Shown in pieces: positions 36,001-48,024 of a stretch of DNA of 64,000 nucleotides (the stretch's first letter is position 1; each line of letters opens with the position of its first letter). Below the pieces are notes generated by a model. The model had not been told where the DNA came from and ran no database searches. It saw only the letters and a list, made by a program, of their open reading frames with translations. Source of the stretch: Caprella mutica (lineage: Eukaryota > Arthropoda > Malacostraca > Amphipoda > Caprellidae). The DNA lies in assembly GCA_947561585.1 (NCBI GenBank), contig CANNZV010000119.1:391748-455747 (forward strand), given 5' to 3'. A program made the translations under genes and the position numbers.

Positions 36001-39000
36001 ATAGAAGTTCTCCCTGATGAATTTGGAAGAGTTCTCTGTGCAAGCAGCATGATCAAGTGTAGTGACGTATCTCAGGCCATATATTGCAACTGCTGGGCTG
36101 CAGCAATTGCCGAAGATGTGCACATTAGCTCTATAAGGTACTAATACTTCCTCTGGATTATTATTCTTCCACCAGAAGAAGCGAAGTAACTCTCTGTGCT
36201 CTGGTTGCACATAAAATGAATGGTACATACATTCAATGTCAGCACAATAACCTACTTGTCCCTCCCGGAATCTCATCAGCACTCCAAGTAGTTTATTGTT
36301 GATGTCCGGACCCTGGTGTAACACGTCATTCAAACACTTTCCATGATAGGAAGCACTGCTATCAAATACCAGTCTGGTCTTAAATTTACTGCTGACAGCA
36401 AAGATCGGTATGTAGTTGGCTTTGAGGTTAGAGTTTGAAGCAGGAACCTGAGTTACATGCCCTTTCTCGAGGTACTTCCCCATTATCTTCAGGCACTCTG
36501 ATGTCTTGCCTGAATCTCTTTTGATGCGATTTAAGGTGTTTCGAGTCCTCTGGAAAACTGCAGCCTTATTGTCGGGAAGGGTGTTAGGTTCCTTCAATGG
36601 CAGAGGCAGCTGAATGTTCCCATTTTCGTCAGTGATTATGCCTTTTGCCATTATATCGTTGAATTGCCGATCACTACGTGATAGACCCTCGAAATCGTCA
36701 TCTTCCCGTTCCAAAAACAACCTAGCCTCGTTTACATGTTCAGGAAAGGTTTGGTAAGTTGCTGAATGTTCACACATAGAGGAGCTGGCTGTCTTCAAGA
36801 CGGTTGTAGTGTTGTTTCTAGCGCTCTTAGAGCAGACAGGTCCCACCAGAGACCATCCAAGAGGAGTCCTATGTACTTATGGATAGTGACTTCCATAGAC
36901 TTTTGTGGTCATTGCAGGGCCACAATTTGCACCAACCAGCAAAAGCACCTCAGCGTCTGGATCACTCTCTGGAAAATTGGATGCTAGATGCCTCACATGT
37001 GGATGAGATGCCACCACTGTTGAAGTAGCCATACCGTCTCTAGTATCCGGGATGGAGCTGTGAGTCAGTGTCTCTGGCAGATTTATCCACTTTGTCTCAG
37101 ATATGCCCTTCACCTGTAAACCTCCTACAGAACCAGCTGCTTGCGTGGTATTGAGACCATTCATTGTAGTCAAATTATATTGAATTGACTTTGGCTTTAA
37201 ATTGAAGTAATCAAGCAGTTTAGTGTCACAAAAGGTAGAGTTAGATTGGTCATCCAAAATACACAAGCATCTTATTGGTTTAGCACCCTTAACTCTAACA
37301 TAGACTAGCAATGTCTTGCTGCAAATGATATTTTTACTTGAATCGCCACACACTTTGATACAATTATTTCGAGATTCAATTACACTATGACCCTGATCAG
37401 ATCTATTAAATTTTGGTCGGTCACTATGCATCACATTGCAATGTTTCTGGCTGCATATATCACATGAAACCTCTCTAGGACATGAAGATGCTACATGGTC
37501 CCCCAAACAAGAATAACAAAGCCTTTTTGATTTGGCAAAACTTTTTCTCTCAGGATAAGTTAACTTCTTGAAGGAAAAACAATTTCTTATATTATGGCCA
37601 CTCACCCCATGAAATGCGCAGACCTCCTCAACTCTGGTTTGGAAAGACTCAACTCTCCTTGAAACACCCCTTCCCTGCATTGGACGGCCAGCCTCAAAGA
37701 ACCCTGGAGTCCTTATCTCCTGCAAGTATGTCTGCAGGAAGTCTACAAAGTTGGAGAAACTTGGAGTACAACCCGTTTTTGATTCAGTTACAAACCACTC
37801 TTTTCTCCACCTTGATTGGAAAGAATCTGGTAACTTGGTGTATATTGTTTTCATCCCTCTCTGCAGATTGAAAAAGGTAAGCTCTGCACAATCTTCCATG
37901 CTGGACCTGATTACCATGCATAAGTCAAATAATTCTTCCATCTGTCTGACTTGATGAACTGACTTTATATAGGGATGGCCATCAACCCTATCCACTAGAC
38001 TTTGAGACACTAAAGAACTTGAACCAAATCTGATCTTCAAGTCTCGCCACACATTCCGCAATGCCATACCCGGATTGCCAGAGCAGGAATCCAAATATGT
38101 GGAGACTAACTTCTTGGGTCTGTCATTAGTATTGGCAATTAGAATGTAGAGAGAGTCGAGTGCTCCAGCTTCGCATTCCAACAACCTTCGAGCAATCTGT
38201 TTTTGCCAACTCCAGAACTTTTCAGGTTCCCCTCCATAGGGATCTCCCATTCCCTTCAGTAGATCTTGCTTGAGCTGACGCCTGCTAATGGGATCTAGAT
38301 GATCTACATCATCCGAAGGAATATTGCTCAGAGATGAAATTTGATTAGTAGCACTAGCACCTGGTAATTGCACTTCGTCTACAGCTTCACGGGGCGAGAG
38401 AGATACAGCACTTAATTGAACCTCAAGAAGTTCCTCTTGAATAGAAGGCTCCACATTTACCACCCCAGGGGGCTCCAAGATATTTCTTGGCAGAGTTGGG
38501 TCAACAACCCGCAATGGAATAGGTGGGACAGAAGCCGCAACTGATTGATGCACAGGATCAGAGTATTCAGAGATTGGTTTGCTTGGTTGCTGGGGATGAG
38601 TAGTCTTTGGCCTGACACCCTGGTCGAGTTTCTGAATGATTTCAGAGGGAGGTACACTGTTAATCTCTGAAGAAACATCTTCTCCTAAACTTGCGAGCAT
38701 TTTGTTTAGATTTTTCACAGACTCCCTGGCATCGCGGTGGACAATTGAAATTCTCTCACTTCTAACTTCGTGAGATTTTTGCAGAGATCCCCTATCAGAA
38801 AGCCACGTAGACAGTAGACGAGAAGCTTCCTCAAAGCTCCTAATATGCTCCTTTATCAGCAGAATTCTCTTTTTTAATTCCACTGGGTGGGCCTCTATAT
38901 TATCAGAAGAGATCAAGATTTGCAATAGCCTTTCTCTAGTAATCTCCTCTTGACTCTCCATAACTTTTAATGAAGGTGCAGATCTTCTTTGTACAGGCAC

Positions 39001-42000
39001 CTCTGATTCTGCCATCTTTTAAATTTCCTTGGATTCAATGAGCGACAAAGTACTGACACGGCCTTAATTCTTTTGCGATAAGAAAAAGTCGTGGGAAATC
39101 TCTTGGAATTTTATTAGGGGCTTCTAATAAACTTGTATAAAAGATCACGTACCTGCAATTAGAAATTACAGGCAAATAGAATAAATCAAAAAATAGACTA
39201 CACAAAATATTAAAAATTTGTATAGTAAAAATATAAATGGCAAAAAATAAGACATTTTAAAATGGTAAAACTAAAATTACAAACTATTAGGCACCATAGC
39301 GTAAAAATCAATTTGTCAAAGGAGACAGCATTTACACTATGTAAGGTAAAAGGAATATAAAAAGGCTAGAGTAAAATATTATAGGGTAAAGTATTGAACC
39401 TAGGTATGCTAAGAGAGAAGACAAAATAGCAGCACCTTAAATCTTAAGCAAAACTAATTTAAAATTAAACTACTAGACCTGCCATGAAATGAATGATCAT
39501 AAAAGAGTTGAAATGAATACAGAAATGGCAAACTATCATATCTGGTTAGTAAAGATGGTAATATCTAAAAGACTAAAATTCCTAAATGTAAACGAGTATA
39601 AAAAGACTATAAATTATTGTGACACTAAAAGAACTACCTAACACAGAACTACTTACTTTGTATGACTCGATGAAACAACTTAGGACAATGATTAAAAAAT
39701 AGAAATGGTTTGTTATTGTTGACTTCTGACTGAGTGTTGCCATCAGTGTTGCCACAAGTAACTACAAACTTCTTAAAATTAAACTCGCTACCTACCTACC
39801 TGACTAAATTAAGATTAAAAAACGGTGCATAATATGTGCCGTGACAGAAGCTTATCTCAAGTAGATTTGGGTTAGATCATTAAGTAGGTCGGCTGGTACG
39901 TAACAATTAACCAAAATCACGAATCAGAGTTCTGTGTTATCGTACAGTTCCATATTTTTGTTCTCATAAAATCTGTATATAATAATCATTATTTAAATTT
40001 TATATTAATTAACTTTAGGTATCATGGATACCATTTAACATTTTATGAATTATAATAGAAGGTAAATAATAATTTGTTTTCTTACGCGTGCGACAATTTG
40101 GAAGTAAAGCCACGGTTACACCGCCCGAACTCAGTTGGGGCGTTCCTTAAGTGGTGAAAAATTCATCATCCCTTGTTATCGTTCACCAGAAGTTAGTCCC
40201 GTTAATGCAACGCTGTATACGCTCAGCCACGGCTTATGGTCCCTACTACCAGTCCGAAAGTTTTGAGCTTTTCGATATACAGGGAGCAGTGAGAAGCGTA
40301 AAATTTTCCGTTCAAGCAAAGTTCTCTATCGCTCCAACAACACACAAACAAACTTTGGCACAGCTCAAAGCAAATTCGTAGATGTTTGTGTCACCATTAA
40401 ACCAACGCTCGTTACAGTTAAACCAACGGTATAGAAACGCAGGCTTCAGTGGTGCACCGCTATGGTAACACTCGTGTTTTCGATTGTTCCTTCGATTTAA
40501 TTATTTCCGCGCGCAAAAGGGAAGAAAAGTAAACACGGCCGTTGCCATAGCGGTACACCGCTAAAGTCAACGTCTCAACAGCTTTGGGTTAACGGTACCT
40601 ATAGAGGCAGCGAGCAATATGGAGTTGAGAAAATTCCATACTAAAGCAAACCGAAGTGTATCACCTTAATAGATCGCTTCTTCAACGCACGACATTTTTA
40701 CAGCAATCACGTGCCCGCGTGTAAAATGCTCCCAACCGCCCCATCACAGTTTGTGCAACGTTTAATCACCGCCTGAGCAAAGCTGCTAAACCAGCAGTGA
40801 TCCAGCGTCCGATACTTTTGCGTTGAACTAGTGTTCTAGTGGATGTTTCCATAGCGGTATACAGCTAAAGTCAGCGTTTCTATAGCTTTGTCTTAAGGTA
40901 CGTTTTGCATGCAGCGATTGTTGCGGTGATCGCCCAGCGATGATCGCAAAGAAATAGGAATAGCATTGAAATAGTCCTCAGCAGTAATCGCCTGTTGCAA
41001 ATCAACTTCATAGGAATATCTTTCAACTAGTGCTCAGCGTTATTCGCTGGTCGATGATCACTGAGCGATGATCGAAACAATTGCTGCATGCAAAATGTAC
41101 CTTTAACGGTACTGAGAGATAGAGAGCATTGGTATTTAACAGTATGAAGTTGTGAAAACTCCATACCAAAGCGAAACCAAAGTTTATCACCACAATTGAT
41201 CTCTTCTTCAAAGCACGACATCGTTACAACAATCCCGTGTCCGCTCGTAAAATAGTTCCAACCGCCCCAACAAAGATTGTGCAACGTTTAATCACCGCCT
41301 TACAAAGCTGGCGAAACAGCGGAGATCCAGCGTTCAAGATTTCTGCGTTGGCATAGCGGATCTAAAACGTCCACGAAGAATTGCTTCTAGCGGTGCTAAA
41401 CTTTGACAGGGCATTGTAGGAGCGATGGTGAACTTTTCTGTAGCGGAAAATTGCCCGCTTCTCGCCACTCGCAATATTTTTTGTTCGAAACTTTCGAAGC
41501 GGCAGGATGGATGATGGTTGAGCTAATATAGCATTGCCTATACGGTAGCCAAATTCTGGTGGTGATGAGCGGTGATGCTCGTAAGCCGCACCATGAACGG
41601 TTCAGAAAAGCTCTTTCAGTGTGCCTGGGACTTTCAAATAATGAACTTCAACTATAGAAATATGTCAAAAATCTATCTGAACCTCTATCAAAGCGATCTG
41701 TCCAGCTTCTTAGTCAAAAGCGGCTAAATCGATTTCACATCCCCGCCGAGCTAACGCAGCATGCGTGTAACGCAAATCTTCCAACGCTCACGTTACCACT
41801 AAACCATTGCCTGTTACAGCTGATTATCGCTGAGGTAACGCTATATTAACGCCAGCTCAATCGGGCACCGCCATGGCAACGCCTGTGTTTTTATTTTCCT
41901 CCTTTTTGTGCATGATGACATTCGTTGCCGAAATTAAGTCCACTCTCCCTATTGTTCATGGAACGCTTTAACAAAGTTAGGCGGTGTGACCGGGCTTTAC

Positions 42001-43718
42001 AACTAACCAATAACTTGGAACAAACTTACAGTATATGCATTATTAGCATATTACAATAGTTAACATTTAAAACTAATGAAAAACTTACTGCTATATCAGG
42101 TAATAAAAGAGGTAATGCATTAAATGATAAGAGGGAAATAGAAAATGGTCAAATTAAAAAGTTAATTTGATTTTTAAATTATTTAATTAGTTTGACAAAT
42201 ACTGGTGTTCAAATATGTTAAGTTTCTTTTTGAATGAAGTAACATTTCTCAATAATGAAGATTTTTTTCTCTCTGTATCAGGTCACCCCCAAGTGAAGTT
42301 GTTCATCACTCACGGCGATCTGTCCAGCATCACCGAGACTACCTACCATGCGGTTCCAATTCTTGGCATGCCGGTATTTGGGGATCAGGAGAGTTACGTG
42401 AGGAAAGTGGAGACGAAAGGATTCGGACTATCAATCAAATGGGATGATTTGACAGAGGATTTGTTAATTAACAAACTAATACTTTTGTTGAATAATAAAA
42501 AGTGAGTAATACTTTATTATAAATATAATTATGATATGGTAAAGTAGAAAAACGTGAAAAATTGGTTTCTCCGGTTGTGGTAAAATTGATAATATTCCTG
42601 AGCAATTTTGGTCTTACTAGAGTTAAGCGAATAGAAAAAATGATTATTTGACAAAATATAATAATATATATATAATACATAGTCACAAATTTTGATGTCT
42701 CTCATATCTCTTTTTTGAAACATAGCACTTTAGAATTAGAAATAATAATTTCTTCATTTTCTATTTCAGATACCAAACTATCGCTAACGAAAGATCATTA
42801 CTTTTGCGAGATCAGCCGATATCACCTCAAGACTCTGTGGTCTACTGGACTGAATATGCAATCAGGCATGCAGGGGCCAGGCATTTGCAGTCACCGGTGC
42901 ATCAAATGGAATGGTAAATTCATTTGAAAAATATAAAAAACTGAAGAGAATATACAAAAAAATTATTCTTCATTACGATACCATAGTTGTAAATATTTTG
43001 ATCTAAAATTTATACCAAAAAAATTTTAATTTATGAATAATTGCCTCAGCCTTTGTTTTGCTATTCATTTACATTCATCATATTGAATTCTAATAGGTAT
43101 TTATATCAAAGATAATATACTACAGTAAGATACACCACACTCAGAGATTTCAGTTTCCAAAATGCATTGTGCTGCCACCTGTATTGTAAACTGGAAACTA
43201 GCCATTGTTCTGGTTAAAAAGGGTTATTTCCAATATTTAATATAAAAATGGAATATTCTAAATATCAAACCAAAAATAAAAGTTTCTTTACATTGTTTTG
43301 ACAAATGCTAAAGGATAATGTTGCGTAGCAACGGTTAGTACCCATTTTGAAACATAGGTGGCAGCACGATGCATTTTTTAATATTCTTTGCTTCAAATTC
43401 AACGTACTTTAATAACAATTTATTAGATGCTTCAAAATGTAGTTAAATTTTCTTGAAATTTTTAAAGAGACTTTAAATTGGAATATTTTTTTATGATTTC
43501 CCACCAATTTATTCGTAAGTACGAAAATAATTTTATTTTCTTCTCCCAAATTTTCCCTCAGGTACGAGTTGAACAATTATGATGTTTGTTTCTCTATTTT
43601 TCTGCTGGTGGTAATTGTATTCAAATTAATTTCCCTTTTCCTGACCAAATGCTCGAGGTTCTGCAGAAGAATATTCTCAGGGGAAATAGAGTCTAAAAGG
43701 AAGATAAGAAGGTTTTGA
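30017..43718 (+). CDS. UGT-2: UGT-like protein, 10 coding exons, 503 aa, key residues lost
   Basis: Exons: 30017-30154, 30235-30474, 30869-31065, 31158-31253, 31470-31563, 31839-31930, 32013-32146, 42282-42501, 42770-42913 and 43562-43718; all phases agree, 504 codons with TGA. The signal peptide is kept. In exon 1, the UGT-1 segment PIATKSHM is replaced by a shorter TEAN, a net loss of 4 codons that removes the catalytic His. In exon 8 ITHGG has become ITHGD (residue 343), though GDQ is kept. The C-terminus reads …KIRRF, not KKKKN, owing to a 2-base length change near the stop. Intron 7 is 10.1 kb and contains a BEL/Pao element. It may be translated, but glycosyltransfer activity is doubtful; a pseudoenzyme, binding protein or dying gene are the options. 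Confidence 0.88.
32551..33343 (-). repeat. BEL/Pao 3' LTR, 793 bp
   Basis: Direct copy of 39054-39846. The first and last 8 bases are inverse copies (TGACACGG / CCGTGACA variants). Preceded by GAAGC. Confidence 0.93.
33370..39015 (-). pseudogene. BEL/Pao gag-pol polyprotein, one in-frame stop
   Basis: The ATG at 39015 opens a 712-aa stretch. It begins with a Gag-like region, followed by two zinc-binding segments (CAFHGVSGHNIRNC; CYSCLGDHVASSC) and an aspartic protease region (CILDDQSNSTFC). A single TAA at 36879-36877 interrupts it. The same frame continues as 1158 aa from the first ATG after the stop, with reverse transcriptase (NFYVDDALGAS), RNase H (VFCDASVLAIGLVVY), integrase zinc region and core (THTGIDAFGPY; LRSDHGSNFVGA; GGVWERKVGAVKS) and a C-terminal tail. 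RT before integrase, with this YVDDALG form, is typical of BEL/Pao. Total 1882 codons. No envelope gene is seen. The stop is either a recent mutation or a read-through point; from one copy I cannot tell. Confidence 0.94.
39054..39846 (-). repeat. BEL/Pao 5' LTR, 793 bp
   Basis: Direct copy of the 3' LTR, followed by GAAGC at 39847-39851. Between this LTR and the gag start lie only 38 bases, which should hold the primer-binding site (minus strand TACTTTGTCGCTCATTG). I could not assign its tRNA. Confidence 0.93.
40104..42000. mobile_element. Large inverted-repeat DNA element in UGT-2 intron 7
   Basis: Begins GTAAAGCCACGGTTACACCGC and ends GCGGTGTGACCGGGCTTTAC. Its inverted ends of about 40 bp extend into the (T)TGGGGCGTTCC / GGAACGCTTTAA region. 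It is 1.9 kb with many internal stems and no ORF of note. Orthologous to 50829-53896 and to the copia-split copy in UGT-1. Confidence 0.7.
43161..43378. mobile_element. MITE in UGT-2 intron 9
   Basis: Same family and position as 22331-22542: AATGCATTGTGCTGCCACC at one end and its inverse at the other. Confidence 0.7.
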
Positions 43719-44139
43719 TCGATGTTAAATACCTTTAGAATTTTTAAGCTACAACTGTATAGGGGAGTGCTGGATAAATTTCTAATTTCTGTTATCAGCA
43801 ACAGGTCAATTAAACACTTATAAATTCTATTGTGTCGATCATTATATTACGTCATTCATTATTTTACATTATTAACAAGTTTATTGTACAAAAGTGAGAT
43901 ATCCAACTTAACCTAAGAACTTAGAAAACTAGACTTAAACTTTAGCCTACCTATCTAGTCTGTGTTACCAGTGAATAACTAGTTATCATATCACAAATAT
44001 TAGGTCCTATTGATGTTAATGCCTACTTCTAGTCATTAACGGAATATAATGGACATTTTGATGTCGCTAAGAAAGCTACTCAGTAATGAAGCCCATTATG
44101 AGCATTCACAGTGAATGCATTTGTAGGTCAGTGCCTGGC
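43719..44139. other. Intergenic: 3' end of UGT-2 to 3' end of orphan IGFBP-like exons
   Basis: Convergent 3' flanks with no gene. Nearly identical to 55618-56038. It must contain the 3' UTRs of both neighbours in copy 2; no clear regulatory site is visible. Confidence 0.55.
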
Positions 44140-45075
44140 TTAGAGGATTTCATTATCTGCGGGAAAGAATAAAAATTATAGTTACAAAATTCTTTAAAAC
44201 CAAGAACAATTATATTTACTATCTAATTCTTTTTTGATAACGAAAATGAAATTTAAATTCAGAATTACCTCTTTCGAAGTAATCTATCTTAGCTGTCGCC
44301 TTGATCTCTCCTTCTGAGTTCTCAGCTTTACATGCGTAGGTACCAACATTGTCCTTAGAAACCTGTTAGAAATAAACACATTATCGCTACAGTAGGTTAC
44401 TTTGTTTAAGGAAATGTAATTGAACATCAATGATTAAATAGATTGAATACGCCAAAGGAATACGTTGCTCTCTTTTCAATTACGAAAAGTCAAATATTTA
44501 ATGGAATTCAGGTTCATGGTAATTAGAGCACTAGTTATTCTGTAGCAATACCTTCATGATCTGAACCCAAGCGGTAACCATGTGGCTCTCAGGACCTCCA
44601 CGAATCTGCACAGCAATTCCTGAGTCATCATCTGAGGGAAGGATGAGAAATGAATAGAAGTATTTACATTAATTATTCAGGTTGTGAAAATAAGCTTTTA
44701 AAATCATAGATCTTAAGAATATCATTGACAAAACGAATTAAAGCAGTATCGAATACTATATACTGCTGATTCAGAACGATTCAATACAGTTTAATTCTCT
44801 CCGTCTATAATATTTTCGAGATCTATGATTTTAAAAGCATATTGTCACAACCGTAATCAACACTTTCCTATTACAAGCTACAAACGTAACCTCTTTAATT
44901 AATGAAAATATTGAAGACTTTAATCACTCACTAGGCAATTGGACAGTCACCCCATTTTCTCTGTAGAGCTCCCAAGTGATAGAGGGAACTGGAACACCTA
45001 CCGCTTCACAGTCCAGAACAAGGATGCCTCCAAAGGACCTCTTGGAGCTCATTGGAGCAGTCTTAATCATTGGCT
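44140..45075 (-). pseudogene. Orphan 3' exons (Ig domain) of the IGFBP/Kazal/Ig gene
   Basis: Four minus-strand exons are duplicates of the last four exons of the complete gene: 45075-44932, 44631-44552, 44362-44269 and 44156-44140. Splice sites, phases and the stop (TAA) are all preserved. The reading frame is open, with two amino-acid changes in the first exon (L to F, K to R). It encodes the Ig domain (LDCEAVGVPVPSITW … NVGTYACKAENSEG … FERDNEIL). The signal peptide, IGFBP and Kazal exons are absent because the duplication breakpoint fell in intron 3. It can be expressed only if a new upstream exon has been acquired; none is recognisable. Confidence 0.85.
44682..44865. mobile_element. Small hAT-type MITE in Ig-domain intron (copy 1)
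   Basis: GGTTGTGA(C/A)AATA… and TTTTAAAATCATAGATCT at the left are mirrored by AGATCTATGATTTTAAAA and TATTGTCACAACC at the right. Same family as 56575-56745 and 63663-63840; only the last has a clear 8-bp target duplication. Confidence 0.65.
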
Positions 45076-45167
45076 CTGGAGTAAGGAATTAGTTTGAGTT
45101 AATAGAATTGAATTGGTCAATTGTTGAGAAACAACAACTTTTATCTTTCCCTATTTTTTATTTAGGA

Positions 45168-45295
45168 AGTAAAGAATTATCAGTCAGTTTCACATCTCAG
45201 GTCACATAAGAAAAAATTATATAATATAAATATTACTATATTTTTTTTTCATATACGATATAAGATGTGAAATCTACCAATAATTAGGTAACATA
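45168..45295. repeat. Palindromic MITE in Ig-exon intron (copy 1)
   Basis: GAATTATCAGTCAGTTTCAC, then TCACATAAGAAAAAATTATA, are mirrored by the right arm (GATGTGAAATCTACCAATAATT). Near-identical copy at 57050-57175; distant relative of 16835-17035. Confidence 0.6.
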
Positions 45296-45315
45296 ATAAT
45301 ACAATATTCAAACAT

Positions 45316-45336
45316 ACAATATTAAAACGTCTTTCA
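45316..45336. other. Junction of the large tandem segmental duplication
   Basis: To the left, sequence follows the IGFBP-like intron 3 up to …ATTCAAACAT (matching up to 57196). To the right, it follows the LINE-like remnant from TCATCGCCGAG (matching from about 25868). Between them are about 18 bases not shared with either side, beginning ACAATATT, a word also present just to the left. Confidence 0.75.
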
Positions 45337-46196
45337 TCGCCGAGTGTGGGATTCTTCTTGGGATATTAAGGGGGGGGGGGGGCATTCATTTAACACCACT
45401 TACACACACACGTCACCAAATTTAACACACACAATATCATTCCTGCACCTTGTTCGGATCAATGCACGAGGCATATCGGGGGTGGCTGGTGCAACTCACT
45501 GCGGTTCTTCTCGGGGTGGAATACGCGATAGTGATGTGAGTTCTTTATTCTCAATGTTGGGATCAGGAGGGGTCGACATCCTCACATATGAAGAGAATAT
45601 TTAATGACATTATTTAATTAATGAATACAGATAATTTACTGACACATAATTAAAGATTTTTTAAATATTGACTCATTCAAATTATCAGCATGTGTACCGT
45701 GATGATGTTTGTTCGATTTGATTTAGTAAATTTCTGTGTTCATCATGTACATATATTCAAATTTTACTCTAATATCATATTTAAATACCGTAAAAACATG
45801 AAAAAGTATCAATGGGCCATTAACCAGTCATAATTTGTAGCCTATCCTGAGAATTCATTGATTTTCATAACATACAGTTTAGAACCAATATAGGTACCTT
45901 AAAGTTTCAATCGAAGTTAATGAATATGTTAGCTTTCATAAATTTATAAGTATTCATAGATATGCATTATGCTATAGATAGGTTAACCTTCTGGTAAACC
46001 TTGGCCCTTAACTCGTAACGATTCAAGTTACTTAAATTACACTAATTAGTACAGTAACTGTTGTTCAATCATTAAGTGTCCAAATAATATAATGGGTTTA
46101 AGATTATATTGAAATGCACTCATATGTATATATATATATTATTATATTCAATTTATCAGGAATTATATAATTTTTACTCCTTAGAATTAAAACTCT

Positions 46197-47062
46197 AAGG
46201 CCCGCTTCACACTTCCGTTTCTCAACGCTGCGTTAGAAAAAATGCTCTATTGGCATGTCTTCACACTTGCGTTAGAAAAAATGCTCCTAACATTTTTCTC
46301 TAGTTATTATAAGATTATCATTTTCTCTTGATATCATTTTTTTCTTGTTCAGTGGTTATTATTTCCTCTTTTTTATCATTTCCTCTGCTTATCATTTTCT
46401 CTGCTTATCATTTTCTCCGGTTATCATTTTCTCTGGTTATCATTTCCTCTGCTTATCATTTTCTCTGTTTATCATTTCCACTGCTTATCATTTCCTCTGC
46501 TTATCATTTTCTCTGGTTATTATTTTCTCTGGTTTTCATTTTCTCTGGTTATCATTTTCTCTGGTTATTATTTTCTCTGGTTTTCATTTTCTCTGCTTAT
46601 CATTTCTTCTGCTTATCATTTTCTCCGGTTATCATTTTCTCCAGTTATCATTTTCTCCAGTTATCATTTTCTCCAGTTATCATTTTCTCTAACTATTACA
46701 ACTCTATCACAATTGCCAGGGACCCTTGTTACGTGAGTAGAAAATAATAACCATTGTAGACAATTATTTTTCAATTCTTCGTCTTATTTTCGTCAAAAGT
46801 TTTGTGTATGTATGCAATCCGAGCAGTGAAAAAAAGGCTAATGTGAACGGTACAATGGACATTCGTATCCTGCTAAAGTTCAAGCATTTAAAATTCTGCT
46901 CCAATTCTAGCAAGGAACGGAGCTCTTTTGCGTTAGAAAAAATGCTGGTGAAAAAAAGGCGCAAGTGTGAAGGGCTCCGTTAAAATTAATTTCACCTAAA
47001 CTTTTTGCCATGAGCCTTTTTTCTACCGCGGCGTTGAGAAACGCAAGTGTGAAGGGGGCCTT
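46197..47062. mobile_element. TIR element with 16-bp minisatellite, copy 2
   Basis: Paralogue of 28015-29049 with the same AAGGCCCGCTTCACACTTCC-type ends. The array at 46310-46690 has the same 16-bp unit in a different order of variants. It lacks the inserted palindromic MITE. The ORFs of 115-139 aa here are repeat artefacts. Confidence 0.75.
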
Positions 47063-48024
47063 ATATTTCCAATCAATAAATTCTAGTGTGACCCCCGTAG
47101 TAATGATACAACAGCAAATTATTAGTTTTCCTTTTCTATAACTGTTTTTTTTTATTTTTCTTATCTACACCCACTTTATGAAGCGCTGTTGATAGAATGA
47201 CTGTTTAACCCATTTTGTGACACACGGACGGACGTACGGACGGGATGGACGCGGTAACTGTAAAGTTGTGTAACCCTATTCTCTGATTATACAGTGTTTA
47301 TCACAATAGAGATCTTTTCTGTTTGTTGGACGCATTTGAAAATAATATAATTATATCATGGATACGTGTTGTTATTTATTGACCTCTGCTTTATGAGAAC
47401 ACTTTTATTTGATGACCAAGATTAGGATTTAGGAATTAGAGTAAACAATTAATAACTATATCATAACTATCCATTAACCATTATATAGTTATTATATGAT
47501 TATCAAATGGTTATTAGATAGTCATTAAATGGTTATGATACAAGTATATTATTATGATACAAAAATATTTATTATTAAATTGATATTGTCATTATATTAT
47601 TATTATATTCTCATATGTGCCCAGGTAACAGAAACTTTTCTAAATTCATTATTAAATATAACAAGTCTATATTTTTTCTAACTAACTAAATTAATTTTAA
47701 ATCAGTAACTATGATACCATTATATTTTATTATTTTGTTTCCATTATTTTCAAATGCGCCCAACAAACAGAAAAGATCCCACAATAGCTATACAGAAGGT
47801 TTGGATAACTCTCAGTAAAAGTCATATAGCTATTTCCATATGACTGTTAGAGTTATAATGATCACATTATAACTCTAACTGACGGAGACTAGGCGCTATA
47901 TGCCTAGTGCAGTAGTTTTTATAGCAACTAAGTTATGTCATTTGTCAATGACTATAACCTTGATCTAATAATGACGTCACAGTTGCTTCTTTTTTTTTCA
48001 GAGAGTTTTATAGATCATAGCACC
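47063..48024. other. 5' flank of UGT-3
   Basis: Near-identical to 29050-30016. It contains the same 15-bp-arm hairpin (47846-47879) and the ACTAGGC/GCCTAGT stem just after it. An AG at 48000-48001 marks a likely splice acceptor just before the coding start. Confidence 0.5.

Larger units (their letters stand above)
32551..39846 (-). mobile_element. BEL/Pao LTR retrotransposon, minus strand, nearly intact
   Basis: LTRs at 32551-33343 and 39054-39846 are each 793 bp (TGACACGGCC…GCCGTGACA) and look identical when read side by side. GAAGC target duplications lie at 32546-32550 and 39847-39851. UGT-3 intron 7 (near 50573) preserves the empty site. A purine tract (CAGGGGGGTG on the minus strand) adjoins the left LTR. 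Insertion is therefore recent and later than the UGT-2/UGT-3 duplication. The element is antisense to UGT-2. Confidence 0.95.

Noticed and set aside
33422..36987. Many plus-strand ORFs over the BEL/Pao element
   Set aside because: Shadows of the minus-strand gag-pol frame, with no domain of their own.
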